From the NCBI GenBank assembly GCA_963724975.1, contig CAVRXB010000003.1:124001-188000 (forward strand): a DNA stretch of 64,000 nucleotides, given 5' to 3'. This DNA comes from CAIWHR01 sp963724975. GTDB lineage: Bacteria > Pseudomonadota > Gammaproteobacteria > Burkholderiales > Casimicrobiaceae. Under the pieces are notes generated by a model. The model was not told where the DNA came from and did not search any database. It saw nothing but the letters and a program-made list of their open reading frames with translations. Shown piece by piece: positions 7,624 through 16,938 of this stretch; position 1 is the stretch's first letter; the number at the start of each line of letters is the position of its first letter. The position numbers and the translations under genes are program-made.

Positions 7624-8727
7624 CTAGGTATTCACGAGCTTGCGATGCGCCTGCACGCTCATCAGCAGGCCGAGGCCGATGAAGAGCGAAATTAGCGCGG
7701 TCCCGCCGTAGGACACGAGCGGGAGCGGCACGCCGACTACGGGCAGAACGCCGCTGACCATCCCCATGTTGACGAACGCCTCGGTGAAGAACATCAGCGT
7801 TACCGCCCCCGCAATGAGCCGCGCGAACATCGTGGATGCGTTGGCGGTAATCATCATTCCACGGCCGATCAGCAACAGATAGAGAACGAGCAGCACCGCA
7901 TTGCCGATCAACCCGAATTCCTCGCCAAACACGGCGAAGACGAAATCGGTGTGCTTTTCCGGCAGAAAGTCGAGGTGTGTCTGCGTGCCGTTCATCCAGC
8001 CCTTGCCGACGACCCCGCCCGAGCCCAGCGCAATCGAGGCCTGCGACGAGTGATAGCCGGCGCCAAGCGGATCGCGCGTCGGATCAATGAATGTGAGCAG
8101 CCGTTCGCGCTGGTAGTCGTGCAGATGTGGCCAGATGAGCGGCGCGCCGGCAGCGCCCAGCAACGTGAGTCCGACGATGATCTTCCACGACAAGCCGGCG
8201 AGATAGAGAACGTAGAACCCGGAGGCGGCGATCAGCACCGATGTGCCGAGATCGGGTTGCCGCTTGATGAGCCACACGGGTACTGCGATCAGCAGTGCGG
8301 TGAGCACAAAATCCATCCAGCCGATACGTCCCTCGAACTTCTGGAAGTACCACGCCAGCATCAGCGGCAACGCGATCTTCATGAGCTCGGAAGGCTGGAA
8401 GCGGGCGACGCCCAAGTTCAGCCATCGCTTGGAGCCGTTGACCGTCGTGCCGAACAGCGCAACCCCGATCAGCATGACGACCGCAAGCAAATAGAGCGGC
8501 ACCGCGGCGCGCGCAATCGTCTGCGGCGCAATGTTGGCGACAAACCACATCAGCACAAGCGCAAACGCGAGGCTTGTCGCCTGGCTCGTAACGCGAGCAG
8601 CACTCTGCTCGGTCGCCGAGAACAACGTGATGAGCCCCACCCCGGCGATCGCGATTGCGATGCCAAACAGGAAGCTGTCGACTTTGCTCGTCAGCACCTC
8701 CCACAGTCGGCCGAGTACGCCTTCCAT
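7624..8727 (-). CDS. rodA: RodA, peptidoglycan glycosyltransferase (SEDS)
   Basis: The SEDS-family polymerase of the elongasome, which polymerises lipid II into glycan strands together with PBP2. The 367-residue protein has about ten membrane segments and SEDS blocks such as NGSKRWLNLG, RFQPSELMKIAL, KRQPDLGTS, GSGGVVGKGWMNGTQT, FLPEKHTDFVFAVFGEEFGLIG and a final PLPLVSYGGTALIS. The ATG at 8727 overlaps the mrdA stop (ATGA), so translation is coupled. The frame stays open upstream but the SEDS homology starts at this Met. It is the last gene of the mreBCD-mrdA-rodA cluster. Confidence 0.93.
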   Translation of the reverse strand: MEGVLGRLWEVLTSKVDSFLFGIAIAIAGVGLITLFSATEQSAARVTSQATSLAFALVLMWFVANIAPQTIARAAVPLYLLAVVMLIGVALFGTTVNGSKRWLNLGVARFQPSELMKIALPLMLAWYFQKFEGRIGWMDFVLTALLIAVPVWLIKRQPDLGTSVLIAASGFYVLYLAGLSWKIIVGLTLLGAAGAPLIWPHLHDYQRERLLTFIDPTRDPLGAGYHSSQASIALGSGGVVGKGWMNGTQTHLDFLPEKHTDFVFAVFGEEFGLIGNAVLLVLYLLLIGRGMMITANASTMFARLIAGAVTLMFFTEAFVNMGMVSGVLPVVGVPLPLVSYGGTALISLFIGLGLLMSVQAHRKLVNT

Positions 8728-10700
8728 CAATCGCTCTCGTCGTCGGATGCCGCCGGCGCCGGACCGATCGGCGCCGGAGCCGTCGTCACCTTGCCCGTGA
8801 GGTAGTAATCGAACACCTGGCGCGCAATCGGCGCGGCCGCCTGCGCGCCAAAGCCGCCGTTCTCGACCAGCACCGAGACGGCGATCCGGGGTTTGTCGGC
8901 GGGCGCGTACGCGATGAACCACGCATGATCGCGCAGCCGCTCGTCGATCTTCGCCGAATACTTCTCCCCCTTCAACGAAAACACCTGCGCCGTGCCGGTC
9001 TTGCCCGCGCTTACGTACGGCGTCCTGACAAAGGCGGCAGCGCTCGTGCCCTCCTTGTTGACGCCGACGAGGGCATTCTTCACGAACGCGAGATGCTCGG
9101 GCTTGATCGGCACCGTATAAGAAGGCTCCGGCACAACGTCACGCACGGCGCCGGTGCGCACGTCACGGACGGTTTTGACGAGGTGCGGGCGGAAGGCAAC
9201 GCCGTCGTTGGCGATCGTCGCGATCGCATGGGCCTGCTGGATGGGCGTGAACGCGTTGTAACCCTGGCCGATGCCGGCGGAAATGCTGTCACCCAGATAC
9301 CACTTGCGGTGCTCCTCGCGATAGTCCTTGCCAGCGAAGCGCGCGCGCTTCCATTCGCGCGACGGCAGCACGCCGGTCAGCTCGCCGTCGATGTCGATGC
9401 CGGTCTTCTGCCCGAAGCCCATCAGCGAAAGGAATTTGGCGTTGTCGTCGATGTCGGTTTCGCTCGCGAGAATGTAGTAATACGTGTCGCAGGACGCGAC
9501 GATCGACTTGTACATGTCGACCGTCCCGTGGCCGCCGGGCTTGTCGTCGCGAAAACGATGCGCCTGGCCGGCAATCTGGAAGTACCCCGGATCGAAGATC
9601 GTCTGCGTCGGCGTCCGCTTGCCGGTGCCAAGCGCCGACAGCGCGAGAAACGGCTTGATCGTCGAGCCCGGGGGGTACGCGCCGCGGAGCGGTCGATTGA
9701 GAAGCGGCTTGTCCGGCGAATCGTTCAGCAGTTCCCAGTTCGCGGAATCGATGCCCTCGACGAAAAGGTTGGGATCGAATCCTGGTCTCGACACGAAGGC
9801 GAGCACGTCGCCGGTCGAAGGCTCGATGGCAACCAGCGCGCCGCGCCGGTCGCCGAACGCCTTTTCGGCGATTTCCTGCAGGCGGATGTCGATCGACAGC
9901 CGAAGATCGTTGCCGGACACGGGCGGCGTGCGCGACAACGTGCGTACGGCGCGACCCGCGGCGTCGACCTCGACCTCCTCGAATCCGGTCTTGCCGTGCA
10001 ATTCCCGCTCGTAGGAGAGCTCGACGCCAATCTTGCCGATGTAGTCCGAGCCCTTGTAGTTCGCCACCTCGCTCCACTCGTCGATGCGCTGGACATCGCG
10101 ATCGTTGATACGGCCGATGTAGCCGACGACGTGCGACGCGATTTCACCGTAGGGATACTGGCGGAAAAGCCGCGCCTTGATCTCGACGCCGGGAAAACGA
10201 TAGCGGTTGACGGCAAAGCGCGCCACTTCTTCGTCGGAGAGTCTCGTGCGTAGCGGCAGACTCTCGAAATTCTTCGATTCGTCGAGGAGCTTCCGGAAAC
10301 GCTTGCGGTCGCGCGGCTGCACGTCGACGATTCTTGCGAGCGCGTCGATCGTCTCGTCGAGATTCCTGACCCGCGACGGCTGGATCTCGAGCGTGTAGGC
10401 GGAGTAACTCTGCGCAAGGACAACGCCGTTGCGGTCGGTGATCACGCCGCGATTGGGGACGATCGGGACGATCGCGATGCGGTTCGTCTCGGCGAGTGTC
10501 TGGTAATGATCGTGCTGCATGATCTGAAGGTAGAAGAAGCGCGCGAAAAGGCCGCCGAACGCGACCAGCACGAACACACCGGCAAGACCCAGCCGACGCC
10601 GGAAGAGGAATACCTCGCGCTCGGGGTTGCGCAGTTCCGGCGTGCCGAAGCCGCCGTCGCGGCGACGGTGACGGGAGCTGAAAAGCAGGCGGCGGGCCAT
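8727..10700 (-). CDS. mrdA: Penicillin-binding protein 2 (elongasome transpeptidase)
   Basis: A class B penicillin-binding protein that cross-links peptidoglycan during cell elongation, anchored by a single N-terminal membrane segment (about residues 33-58). The pedestal domain contains the usual PNRGVITDRNGVVLA and QYPYGEIASHVVGYIGRI. The transpeptidase domain carries S346 in the STIK motif, the SCD triplet and K567 in KTGTAQ. At 657 residues it has normal length. It lies 12 bases downstream of mreD and overlaps rodA by three bases. Confidence 0.94.
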   Translation of the reverse strand: MARRLLFSSRHRRRDGGFGTPELRNPEREVFLFRRRLGLAGVFVLVAFGGLFARFFYLQIMQHDHYQTLAETNRIAIVPIVPNRGVITDRNGVVLAQSYSAYTLEIQPSRVRNLDETIDALARIVDVQPRDRKRFRKLLDESKNFESLPLRTRLSDEEVARFAVNRYRFPGVEIKARLFRQYPYGEIASHVVGYIGRINDRDVQRIDEWSEVANYKGSDYIGKIGVELSYERELHGKTGFEEVEVDAAGRAVRTLSRTPPVSGNDLRLSIDIRLQEIAEKAFGDRRGALVAIEPSTGDVLAFVSRPGFDPNLFVEGIDSANWELLNDSPDKPLLNRPLRGAYPPGSTIKPFLALSALGTGKRTPTQTIFDPGYFQIAGQAHRFRDDKPGGHGTVDMYKSIVASCDTYYYILASETDIDDNAKFLSLMGFGQKTGIDIDGELTGVLPSREWKRARFAGKDYREEHRKWYLGDSISAGIGQGYNAFTPIQQAHAIATIANDGVAFRPHLVKTVRDVRTGAVRDVVPEPSYTVPIKPEHLAFVKNALVGVNKEGTSAAAFVRTPYVSAGKTGTAQVFSLKGEKYSAKIDERLRDHAWFIAYAPADKPRIAVSVLVENGGFGAQAAAPIARQVFDYYLTGKVTTAPAPIGPAPAASDDESD

Positions 10701-10712
10701 CAGTGGCTTTGG

Positions 10713-11252
10713 CTAGCGATCCGAAGAGGAGCGCTGCGGATGCTGTGGCCATTGTAGGACAGCTGACACGAGCGGCCATAGCAATGCGCCGACAAGTGGT
10801 GGTACGGCGTACGACCAGCGCGGCATGTTGGCGCCGCCGACGAAGCGGATCAGCAGCACGAGCGCGGCGCACAGCAGGAGCAGCACGGCGACTTGCGCTG
10901 CCTGCTGCCACGGCGGGAAGCGGAGCACGCGGCGGCGGAAATACTCGGCCGCGTACGCGAGAAATGCATAGGCGAGCGCGTGTTGCCCGAATACCGTGCC
11001 ATCGCCGACGTCCATCACGAGGCCCACGCACCACGCGACGCCGACACCGACGAATCGTGGCTCCTGGATGCACCAGTAGAGAAGCACGAGCGCCAGAAAA
11101 TCGGGGCGCAATGCGAGCGCCATGCCGGACAGCGGCAGCAGGTTCGCGAACAGCGCGAGGACGAGCGTCAGCATGATGAACCACGGCCGCGCCGGAAGCA
11201 GGATTTCGTCCGGCGTGCCTCGAGAGAGCGGCATGATGAAGGGCATCGCCAT
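10713..11252 (-). CDS. mreD: MreD, rod-shape-determining membrane protein
   Basis: A 179-residue integral membrane protein with five or six segments, matching MreD of the elongasome; the RPDFLALVLLYWCIQEPRFVGVGVAWCVGLVMDVGDG block is diagnostic. It connects MreC with the other elongasome parts. The start at 11252 overlaps the mreC stop in ATGA. The gene itself is intact, in contrast to the interrupted mreC upstream. Confidence 0.9.
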   Translation of the reverse strand: MAMPFIMPLSRGTPDEILLPARPWFIMLTLVLALFANLLPLSGMALALRPDFLALVLLYWCIQEPRFVGVGVAWCVGLVMDVGDGTVFGQHALAYAFLAYAAEYFRRRVLRFPPWQQAAQVAVLLLLCAALVLLIRFVGGANMPRWSYAVPPLVGALLWPLVSAVLQWPQHPQRSSSDR

Positions 11253-12173
11253 CAGCCGCCCCGCCGCCGGCTCTTGCCGGTCTTCTTGGTTGCGTCGGTC
11301 TCCGTGGGCTCGTCGGGCCGCGCCGGCAACACCGACGCGCGTCGCAGCACGAGCAGGAACTCGCTGCGGTCCACGCCCGCCAGCGGTTGCGTCGTAATGC
11401 GCGCGAACATCTGGCCGGTCTCGCGTTCGAGGGTCGCCACCCGCGCGACGGCGAGACCCGGCGGGTAAGTGCCGTCGATGCCGGACGTGACGAGGATGTC
11501 ATCCTGCCGAATGTCCGCATTGGGCGACATGAAGCGGAGCTCGGGCAGGCGCCCGGCGCCCGCACCGAAGAGCACGCTGCGCACGCCGCTCCGTTCAACC
11601 TTGACCGGCACAGCGTGATCCTTGTCGGTGACGAGCGTCACTTCGGCCATGAACGGCATGACCCGCGTCACCTGCCCCACCACACCTTGCGCATCGATGA
11701 CCGCGTCGCCGGCGTTGAGGTCGGCGTCGGTTCCCTTGTTGATGAAGACCTTCTGCGCAAACGGATCGCGCCCCGTATAGAGGACCTCGACGACGGTCGC
11801 CGCGCCGCCGTAGCGCGGGCGCATGTTCAACAGGGCCTTGAGGCGAGCGTTCTCGTTGTTCGTGCTCGTCAAGCCCTGCACGGACGATCCTTGCTCGAGC
11901 GAGGCGTCGTTTCAGGTCCTCGTTTTCGAGAGTGAGCTCGCGCTGGGTGACGAAGTAGCTGCCGACATACGCAATCGCCTCTCCCGGCATCTGCGCCACG
12001 CGCTGCAGCGGATACAGGGCAACCGCGACGACGCTCCGGATGTTCTCGAGATAGCGGTAGCGGGTGTCGAGAAACAGGAGCGACAACGAGATGAGGCCGA
12101 AGAAGGCCAGCCTCGCCAGCGGCGACGGCCCACGATGAAAGAACGCGGGCGGGTCGACCGGGATGTGGCGCAT
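11252..12173 (-). pseudogene. mreC: MreC, rod-shape protein, interrupted by one frameshift
   Basis: MreC bridges MreB and PBP2 in the periplasm. The N-terminal part (frame starting 12173) has the cytoplasmic start, membrane segment LAFFGLISLSLLFLDTRYR and the start of the coiled coil (LTLENEDLK). The rest (NNENARLKALL, TVVEVLYTGRDPF, GVVGQVTRVMPFMAEVTLVTD, DDILVTSGIDGTYPPGLAVARV) is in another frame. The switch lies at about 11905-11912, in the coiled coil, and corresponds to one extra base; the total of 922 bases would give 306 residues if repaired. The neighbouring genes are intact, so a sequence error is at least as likely as decay. Confidence 0.85.
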
Positions 12174-12198
12174 CGCGCGTCAGCGTTACGCGACCAAC

Positions 12199-13242
12199 TT
12201 AGTCCGATGTGAAGATGGTGGAGAGCTTGTCCATATTCTCGAGCGCCTTTCCGCATCCGCGCACGACGCACGTCAGCGGGTCGTCGGCGACGATCACAGG
12301 CAGTCCCGTCTCTTCCATCAGCAGGCGGTCGACGTCACGCAGCAACGCCCCGCCCCCGGTCAGCACCATTCCGCGTTCCGCAATATCGGCGCCGAGCTCG
12401 GGAGGCGTGCGCTCGAATGCACTCTTCACCGCCGAGACGATGCTGTTGAGCGGGTCGGTAAGCGCCTCGAGGATTTCGTTCGACGATACGGTGAAGCTGC
12501 GCGGGATGCCTTCGGCAAGATTGCGGCCTTTGACTTCCATTTCCTTCACCTCGGATCCCGGAAACGCCGAGCCGATTGTCTTCTTGATCGTCTCCGCCGT
12601 GGTTTCCCCGATCAGCATTCCGTAGTTTCGACGTATGTAGTTGACGATCGCTTCGTCGAACTTATCGCCGCCGACACGAACGCTACCCGAGTACACGATG
12701 CCGCCCAACGAGATCACGCCGACTTCCGTCGTGCCGCCCCCGACGTCGACGACCATCGAGCCGGTCGCGTCCGAGATCGGAAGATCGGCTCCGATCGCTG
12801 CCGCCATCGGCTCTTCGATCAGATATACCTTCGATGCCCCTGCGCCCAGCGCCGATTCCCGAATCGCGCGCCGCTCGACCTGCGTCGAACCGCACGGCAC
12901 GCAGATGATGATGCGCGGAGACGGCGAGAACAATCGCGAGTCGAGCACTTTCTTGATGAACTGCTTTAGCATCTGCTCGGTCACGGTGAAGTCGGCGATG
13001 ACGCCGTCCTTCATCGGCCGGATCGCCGTGATGTTGCCCGGCGTGCGGCCCAGCATCTGCTTAGCGGCGAGCCCGACTTCCTGGATCACGCGCTTGCCGT
13101 TCGGCCCGCCTTCCTGGCGAATAGCGACGACGGAGGGCTCGTTCAGGACGATGCCCTTGCCGCGGACGTAGATCAGCGTGTTAGCGGTTCCAAGGTCGAT
13201 CGCGAGATCACTCGAAAAATAGCCTTTGAAGAACTGGAGCAT
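12199..13242 (-). CDS. mreB: MreB, actin-like rod-shape protein
   Basis: The bacterial actin homologue that guides elongasome movement and sets rod shape. The 347-residue sequence carries the phosphate-1 loop IDLGTANTLIYVRGKGIVLNEPS, phosphate-2 VVDVGGGTTEVGVIS and the adenosine motif MVLTGGGALLRDVD of the actin superfamily. The N-terminal amphipathic stretch MLQFFKGYFSSD is the membrane-binding helix. It is the first gene of the minus-strand shape operon and is divergent from gatC across about 260 bases. Confidence 0.96.
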   Translation of the reverse strand: MLQFFKGYFSSDLAIDLGTANTLIYVRGKGIVLNEPSVVAIRQEGGPNGKRVIQEVGLAAKQMLGRTPGNITAIRPMKDGVIADFTVTEQMLKQFIKKVLDSRLFSPSPRIIICVPCGSTQVERRAIRESALGAGASKVYLIEEPMAAAIGADLPISDATGSMVVDVGGGTTEVGVISLGGIVYSGSVRVGGDKFDEAIVNYIRRNYGMLIGETTAETIKKTIGSAFPGSEVKEMEVKGRNLAEGIPRSFTVSSNEILEALTDPLNSIVSAVKSAFERTPPELGADIAERGMVLTGGGALLRDVDRLLMEETGLPVIVADDPLTCVVRGCGKALENMDKLSTIFTSD

Positions 13243-13498
13243 TTAGGCGATGGCCCGGTTGCGGCAGCGCGGCAAAACCGGCGGCCAAGTGGGGAAAAGG
13301 GCGGGTCGGTTCGAAATTATGACAATATGATACCCTATCGCACCATGGCGGAGCGCTGATTCGGCAAGGAAAAGTGCCGGGAATCGGCGGTGGCGGACCC
13401 GTTTGGCGCAAATTCGCCGATAACCGCCGGTCGCCGCAGCCCCGCAGGTCCTTCCCGGGTGCCGTTCGTCAATCCAGCGCCGCACGCCAGTCGCCCTC

Positions 13499-13787
13499 AT
13501 GTCCTCTGACCGTCACCGATGTCCACCGCATCGCGCACCTCGCGCGCATCGAGATCGACGCCGCGCAAGCGGAGGAGGTTCGCCAGAAGCTCGATGCGAT
13601 TTTCGCGATGTTCAACGAACTGCAGGCAGTCGACACCAAGGGTGTGGTGCCGATGGCACATGCGCAGGATCTGCAGCTGCCCATGCGTGAGGACAAAGTC
13701 ACGGAATCGGACCAGCATGCGCTCTACCAGGCGGTCGCTCCGGCGGTCGAAGATGGGCTTTATCTCGTGCCCAAGGTCATCGAATGA
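13499..13787 (+). CDS. gatC: GatC, Asp/Glu-tRNA amidotransferase subunit C; start disturbed
   Basis: The small subunit that stabilises GatAB, the enzyme turning Glu-tRNA(Gln) or Asp-tRNA(Asn) into Gln- or Asn-tRNA. The body is canonical: VHRIAHLARIEIDAAQAEEVRQKL, FNELQAVDT, MREDKVTE and YLVPKVIE at the end. No ordinary start fits: the conserved frame has CTG at 13506 and no ATG; the only in-frame start is GTG 13374, adding about 44 unconserved residues. The ATG at 13499 is one base out of frame, and removing one base from CCTCT would give the usual MSLT start. A one-base sequence error is the simplest reading. Confidence 0.85.
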
Positions 13788-13889
13788 GCGAGCAGGGCAA
13801 AGCCAAGGCCCGAAGGGCGCGTCTGCGAGTGATTGAGAGAGGCCGACCCCACGTTGCTTCGGGTATTCGGAAGCTGCGGAGGACGCGGA

Positions 13890-15368
13890 ATGAGCGCTAC
13901 GGGCACCATCGCCGAACTCTCGCGGGCGCTGCACGCGAAGCAACTGTCGTCGCTGGAGCTGACGCAGACAATGCTCGGGCGTATTGCGACGCACAACCCG
14001 ACGCTCAATGCGTTTGTCACGATCGACTCCGAGGGCGCGCTCACCGCAGCCGAAGCCGCCGACGCGCGAATCGCCAAGGGCGACGCGGAGCCACTGACAG
14101 GCATCCCGATCGCGCACAAGGATGTTCTGATGACCGCGGGGTTGAAGACCACCTGCGGTTCGCGAATGCTCGAAAATTTCGTCGCGCCGTACGACGCATT
14201 CGTCGTCGAGGGCTTGAAGCGCGCCGGCACCGTGCTGGTCGGCAAGACGAACATGGACGAGTTCGCGATGGGCTCGTCGAACGAGACTTCGTATTTCGGC
14301 CCGGTAAGGAATCCGTGGAACGTCGAGTATGTCCCCGGCGGCAGCTCCGGCGGATCGGCGGCAGCGGTCGCCGCCAGGCTCGTGGCCGGGGCTACGGGTA
14401 CCGACACCGGCGGTTCGATCCGCCAGCCGGCATCGCTGTCGGGGATCTGCGGCCTGAAGCCGACCTACGGCATCTGCTCGCGCTACGGTCTCATTGCTTT
14501 CGCATCCAGCCTGGACCAGGCGGGAACCTTCGCGCAGACCGCGGAGGATTGCGCACTCCTGCTAAACGCGATGGCAGGCCACGATCAACGCGACTCGACG
14601 TCGCTCGACCGCCCCGTCGAGGATTACGCGCGTCTCATCCATGAGAGGAGAAACGACAAACCGCTCGCGGGATTGCGCATCGGCCTGCCCGAGGAATATT
14701 TCGGCGCCGGCGTGGATGCCGACGTCGCCGCCGCAGTCGAGGCAGCGGTCGGCGCGCTGCGCGCTCTCGGCGCGACGACATTCGACATCACGTTGCCGAA
14801 TGTCAATTTGTCGGTGCCCGTCTACTACGTGATCGCGCCCGCGGAGGCATCGTCCAATCTGTCGCGCTTCGACGGCGTGCGCTACGGTCACCGGGCGGCG
14901 AATTATACGGATCTCCTCGACATGTACCAAAAGTCACGCGCCGAAGGCTTCGGCGCCGAAGTGAAGCGGCGGATCCTTGTCGGCACCTACGTGCTGTCGC
15001 ACGGTTACTACGACGCCTATTACCTGAAAGCACAGCAGGTGCGGCGCTTGATAGCCGAAGGTTTTCGCCATGCGTACGAGCGCTGCGACGTGATCGTCGG
15101 GCCCACGGCGCCCTCGGCTGCGTTCAAGGTCGGCGCCAAAACCGACGATCCGGTCCAGATGTACCTGAACGACATCTTCACGATCGCGGCGAACCTAACC
15201 GGCGCGCCCGCGATCTCGATCCCGTGCGGCTTCGATCGCAGCGGGCTGCCGATCGGCCTGCAGATTCAGGGCAATTATTTTGACGAGGCGAGGATCCTCG
15301 AAGTCGCGCACCGGTTCCAGGAAGTGACCGACTGGCACCGCAAGACGCCTCCGGGAGCCGCGCGATGA
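13890..15368 (+). CDS. gatA: GatA, Asp/Glu-tRNA amidotransferase subunit A
   Basis: The glutaminase subunit of the GatCAB amidotransferase, a member of the amidase-signature family. The Ser-cisSer-Lys triad is visible: Lys in PIAHKDV and the two serines in the GGSSGGSAAAVAARL and TDTGGSIRQPASLSG blocks. At 492 residues the length is normal. ATG 13890 is preceded by GGAGGACG; the open frame begins earlier but without homology. The stop overlaps the gatB start by four bases, indicating coupled translation. Confidence 0.95.
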   Translation: MSATGTIAELSRALHAKQLSSLELTQTMLGRIATHNPTLNAFVTIDSEGALTAAEAADARIAKGDAEPLTGIPIAHKDVLMTAGLKTTCGSRMLENFVAPYDAFVVEGLKRAGTVLVGKTNMDEFAMGSSNETSYFGPVRNPWNVEYVPGGSSGGSAAAVAARLVAGATGTDTGGSIRQPASLSGICGLKPTYGICSRYGLIAFASSLDQAGTFAQTAEDCALLLNAMAGHDQRDSTSLDRPVEDYARLIHERRNDKPLAGLRIGLPEEYFGAGVDADVAAAVEAAVGALRALGATTFDITLPNVNLSVPVYYVIAPAEASSNLSRFDGVRYGHRAANYTDLLDMYQKSRAEGFGAEVKRRILVGTYVLSHGYYDAYYLKAQQVRRLIAEGFRHAYERCDVIVGPTAPSAAFKVGAKTDDPVQMYLNDIFTIAANLTGAPAISIPCGFDRSGLPIGLQIQGNYFDEARILEVAHRFQEVTDWHRKTPPGAAR

Positions 15369-16867
15369 GCTACGAAATCGTCATCGGGCTCGAGACGCAC
15401 GCGCAGCTTTCGACCGCATCGAAGATCTTCTCGGGCGCGTCGACCGCCTTCGGAGCGGCGCCGAACACGCAGGCCTCCGCGGTGGACATCGCGCTTCCGG
15501 GCGTCCTGCCGGTGCTGAATCGCGGCGCGGTCGAGCGGGCGATCCGCTTCGGACTGGCGGTGGGCGGGACGATCAACCAGCGCAGCGTGTTCGCGCGCAA
15601 GAATTACTTCTATCCGGACTTGCCGAAGGGCTACCAGATTTCCCAGTACGAGATTCCCGTCGTGCAGGGGGGGTCGATCAGGATCCCCGTCGACGGCGGC
15701 GAGAAGACCGTGCGTCTCACGCGCGCGCACCTCGAGGAAGACGCCGGCAAAAGCCTGCACGAGCGCGGCACCGAAATGAGTCACGGGATGAGCGGCATCG
15801 ATCTCAACCGCGCGGGGACGCCGCTCCTTGAAATCGTGTCGGAGCCGGAGATGTCCAGCTCCGACGAGGCGGTCGCCTACGCGAAGGCACTGCACGGCCT
15901 CGTCCGCTGGGTCGGCATCTGCGACGGCAACATGCAGGAAGGAAGCTTCCGCTGCGACGCGAACGTGTCGGTGCGCCGCCCGGGCACACCGCTCGGAACG
16001 CGCTGCGAGATCAAGAACCTGAACAGTTTCCGCTTCATGCAGGACGCAATCGATTTCGAGGTCAGGCGCCAGATCGCCTTGATCGAGGACGGGGGCACCG
16101 TCGTTCAGGAAACGCGGCTCTACGATCCGGACCGGCACGAAACGCGGTCGATGCGCAGCAAGGAGGACGCGCAGGACTACCGGTATTTTCCCGATCCGGA
16201 CCTGCCGCCGCTCGTCGTCAGCGATGAATGGATCGTGCGGATCCGCGATGCGATGCCCGAGCTGGCAGAGGTCAAACGCAAACGCTATCAGGACGAGTTC
16301 TTGCTTTTCCCGGAGGACGCAATTGGCCTCACTTCCTCACGGGAGATTTCCGAGTTCTTTGATGAAACTTTGGAAGTACTCGCCCGAATCCCAGGAATCC
16401 CGTACGGCGCTCAGTCTCCGAACGTGGCCAATGCGAAATCGGTTGCGAATTGGATACTTAACGAGGTGCTCTCATTGAGCAATCGCGATCAGACTGATGC
16501 CTGGTCGCCGCAAATATCTCCGCAGGCGCTCGCGGATCTCATTTCTCATACTGATCGATTTAAGAAAACCATTAGCCATAAGATGGCGGTCGACGTAATC
16601 GCACAGATGTGGCGTGACAGAGATACTGCTGCGAATGCGGCGACACAAATAATCCTGAGCCGCCATCTACAACAAATCTCGGATCCCGATGCGCTGCAAA
16701 AAATCGTCGACACCGTGATCGCCGAGAATCCCGCGATCGTCGCCGAATACCGGGCCGGCAAGGAGAAGGCGTTCAACTCGCTCGTCGGCAAGGCGATGGC
16801 GGCGACGAAAGGCAAGGCCAACCCGGCTCAGGTCAACGAGCTCCTGAAGCGCAAGCTCGGCGGTTGA
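15365..16867 (+). CDS. gatB: GatB, Asp/Glu-tRNA amidotransferase subunit B
   Basis: The subunit that binds the misacylated tRNA and performs the kinase/amidotransferase step. It has the GatB core (IGLETHAQLSTASKIFSGAS, KNYFYPDLPKGYQISQYE, VRLTRAHLEEDAGKSLH, GIDLNRAGTPLLEIVSEPE, TRCEIKNLNSFRFMQDAI) and the C-terminal YqeY-like domain ending GKANPAQVNELLKRKL. At 500 residues it is slightly long. From about 16310 to 16690 base composition drops visibly below that of the rest of the gene, and codon choice changes, although the protein remains GatB-like. This may be a recombined patch. Confidence 0.95.
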   Translation: MSYEIVIGLETHAQLSTASKIFSGASTAFGAAPNTQASAVDIALPGVLPVLNRGAVERAIRFGLAVGGTINQRSVFARKNYFYPDLPKGYQISQYEIPVVQGGSIRIPVDGGEKTVRLTRAHLEEDAGKSLHERGTEMSHGMSGIDLNRAGTPLLEIVSEPEMSSSDEAVAYAKALHGLVRWVGICDGNMQEGSFRCDANVSVRRPGTPLGTRCEIKNLNSFRFMQDAIDFEVRRQIALIEDGGTVVQETRLYDPDRHETRSMRSKEDAQDYRYFPDPDLPPLVVSDEWIVRIRDAMPELAEVKRKRYQDEFLLFPEDAIGLTSSREISEFFDETLEVLARIPGIPYGAQSPNVANAKSVANWILNEVLSLSNRDQTDAWSPQISPQALADLISHTDRFKKTISHKMAVDVIAQMWRDRDTAANAATQIILSRHLQQISDPDALQKIVDTVIAENPAIVAEYRAGKEKAFNSLVGKAMAATKGKANPAQVNELLKRKLGG

Positions 16868-16938
16868 CCTTCTTCGACCCTGCCGCGGAGGCAAATCTGC
16901 AGTAACATTGCGCCGTCCGGGATGTCGGGAAGGCTCTC

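Noticed and set aside
8655..10253. 532-codon plus-strand frame opposite mrdA
   Set aside because: Arg-rich antisense shadow of a complete PBP2 gene, with no motif or start signal.
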